From JBDTSW01 sp963758845 (GTDB lineage: Bacteria; Actinomycetota; Thermoleophilia; Solirubrobacterales; 70-9), in the NCBI GenBank assembly GCA_963758845.1, contig CAVWWX010000002.1, positions 186,001 through 250,000 on the forward strand: a stretch of DNA of 64,000 nt. The letters are read 5' to 3'. Made by a program: the position numbers and the translations under genes. Position 1 is the stretch's first letter, and every line of letters starts with the position of its first letter. Positions 62,382 to 64,000 of the stretch are shown here, in pieces. The notes below the pieces were generated by a model, which searched no databases, was not told the origin of the DNA, and saw only the letters and a program-made list of their open reading frames with translations.

Positions 62382-64000
62382 GCGTGACCGGCTCCAGCGC
62401 GCGCGGATGGGACGTGGCGATCGTCGGCGGCGGCCACAACGGCCTGGTCGCGGCCTTCTATCTCGCCAAGGCCGGCCTTCGCACGGTCGTGCTCGAGCGG
62501 CGCGAGATCGTTGGGGGCTGCGCGGTCACCGAGGAGTTCTCGCCGGGGTTCCGGGCCTCCACCGGCGCCTACGTCCTGAGCATGCTTCGCGAGCCGGTCT
62601 GGCGCGACCTGCGCCTGGTCCAGCGCGGCGTCGCGGTGGACCCCGCGGGGCCGACCCTCAACCTGGGCCCCGACGGCTCTGCTCTGCTGCTCGACGACGA
62701 CCTGACGAGCACGCAGGAGGAGTTCGCGCGCTTCTCGCCCGCGGACGCGAGGGCGCTTGGAGCCTTCGAGGCCGAGCTGGGCCGGATCGCCAAGCTGATC
62801 ACGCCGCTCATCGACGTCACGCCGCCCGACCCCCGGAGCCTGCGCCCGCGGGATCTCGCCCGCCTCGCGCGGCTCGGCGGGATGGCGGCGCGCCACCGCG
62901 CGCTGATCGCCGACGCGACCTTCCTGTTCGGAACGTCGGCGACCCAGTACCTGCGCGAGTGGTTCTCCTCCGATCAGGTGCTGGCCGCGCTCGGCTGGCA
63001 CGCGATCAACGACTCGACCGCCGGCCCCTCCACTCCGGGGACCGCATACGTGCTGCTGCACGACCATGCGTCGGAGGACGCCGGCGGCGGGATTCGCAAG
63101 TGGGGCTTCGTCCGTGGCGGGATCGGGCGATTGCCCGAGGCCATGGCCGACGCCGCCCGCGAAGCCGGGGCCCAGATCCGTACCGAGGCGCCGGTCGAGC
63201 GCATCGTGGTGGAGGACGGCCGCGCGACCGGTGTCCTGCTCGCGGACGGCGAGGAGATCGCGGCGCGCCGGGTGCTCTCCAACGCGGATCCCAAGACCAC
63301 CCTGCTGCGGCTGGTCGACGAGGCGCTCCTCCCGGACGCTTCGCGGCCGCGCTGCACGCCTACCGCTGCGAGGGCACGAGCGTCAAGATCAACCTCGCGG
63401 TCGACCGGCTGCCGGTGGCGGCCGCGATCGACGGCGAGGGGGCGCAGCCCTACCACGGAGGGATCGCCGAGATCAACCCGACGATCGAGCAGATGGACGA
63501 GGCGCAGGCCGAGGCGCGGGCGGGGCGGCCCGCGGCCGATCCCCACATCGAGCTGTGCGTGCCGACGGTCCATGATCCGTCGCTGGCGCCCGAGGGCAAG
63601 CACGTGATCACGATCGACGTCAACTCCCAGCCCAACACCCTCAGCGAGGGGTCGTGGGACGACATCCGCGACGATGTGGCCGACCGCGCGATCGCCAAGC
63701 TCGGCGAGTACTTCCCGAACCTGCCGGGCTCGATCCTGGATCGCCAGGTGCTCGCGCCGCCGGACCTCGAGCGCGTCCTCGGGATCTGGGGCGGGCACGC
63801 ACTGCACGGCGAGATGGCCTTCGACCAGCTCTTCAACCTGCGGCCGGTCCGCGGCTGGGGCGAGTACCGCACCCCGATCCGCGACCTCTGGATCTGCGGG
63901 GCGGGCACCCATCCCGGCGGCGGTGTGACCGGCGCCAACGGGCGCAACTGCGCGCGCGAGGTGATTCGCGAGACCAGGGGTCTGCGGGCCCGGATCGGGG
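62378..64000 (+). CDS. FAD-dependent oxidoreductase, phytoene desaturase/PYROXD2-like (3' partial)
   Basis: At least 540 residues, running off the window. VAIVGGGHNGLVAAFYLAKAGLRTVVLERR is the dinucleotide-binding fold (GxGxxG with a terminal acidic residue), then FSPGFRASTGAYVLSMLR. One base is missing near 63337-63341; the next frame gives FAAALHAYRCEGTSVKINLAVDRLP, through to LWICGAGTHPGGGVTGANGRNCA, the C-terminal FAD site. It oxidises an unknown amine or alcohol-like substrate. GTG start overlaps the permease stop, so it is part of the operon. Confidence 0.9.

Noticed and set aside
1..64000. tRNA, rRNA, CRISPR arrays, insertion sequences, prophage or integrase genes
   Set aside because: No conserved stem-loop/anticodon structure, spaced repeat array, transposase or phage protein was recognised by eye; a covariance-model scan would be decisive for small RNAs.

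Overview
The window reads as a piece of chromosome from a high-GC actinobacterium. Evidence: GC-rich third positions throughout; many GTG and a few TTG starts with GTGA or ATGA overlaps; an actinobacterial-type isoleucyl-tRNA synthetase; a single-chain PafB-PafC fusion; a PAC2 protein; an Lhr helicase of about 1,500 residues; and a DUF2342 metalloprotease of the F420-associated group. The gene mix fits deep-branching Actinobacteria such as Thermoleophilia/Solirubrobacterales, but that placement is an inference. No rRNA, tRNA, CRISPR array, insertion sequence or prophage was recognised.

Layout. 1-6.7 kb: end of a cytochrome P450, small stress or redox proteins (GST-like, DUF899, MsrA), a peptidoglycan hydrolase, fumarase C and a lipoprotein. 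6.75-14 kb: ileS, a secreted beta-propeller, thioredoxin, a polyprenol-phosphate sugar transferase and DNA polymerase X. 14-20 kb: a leaderless-looking marR gene coupled to an MFS exporter, otsB, a TauE/SafE transporter split into two half genes, arfB, a YhaM-like HD/OB nuclease and PAC2. 20-25.2 kb: a UvrD/RecB-type helicase-nuclease with an altered Walker A lysine, an inositol-monophosphatase-family protein and a metalloprotease. 25.2-32.3 kb: a basic coiled-coil protein behind a candidate LexA box, Mrp, a methyltransferase, ferredoxin, a PAS-GGDEF gene, and groES-groEL behind a clear promoter and CIRCE element. 32.4-40.1 kb: SRPBCC, ASCH, Pcm, Crp/Fnr, Nei and Lhr. 40.3-51 kb: a sigma-region-2-only protein, rmlA/D/B, an MBL-penicillin acylase-PPOX operon, a HAD hydrolase and PafBC. 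51-53.3 kb: two small membrane proteins with a repeated CX13C motif, and an alkaline phosphatase.

The most distinctive part is 53.3-64 kb. A cupin and a class III aminotransferase face a GntR-eno-glycerate kinase-ABC transporter (ATPase, binding protein, two permeases)-FAD oxidoreductase operon with overlapping start and stop codons. The enolase homologue carries substitutions in conserved active-site loops. The cluster looks like a regulated uptake and catabolic module that ends at phosphoenolpyruvate; its substrate cannot be read from the sequence.

Sequence quality matters here. At least twenty single-base indels, mostly +1, interrupt otherwise clean genes, including ileS and groEL. Restoring one base at each site gives full-length proteins and codon counts divisible by three, so most broken genes are probably sequence errors. 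Such genes are given as one CDS over the full inferred extent, with approximate break points.
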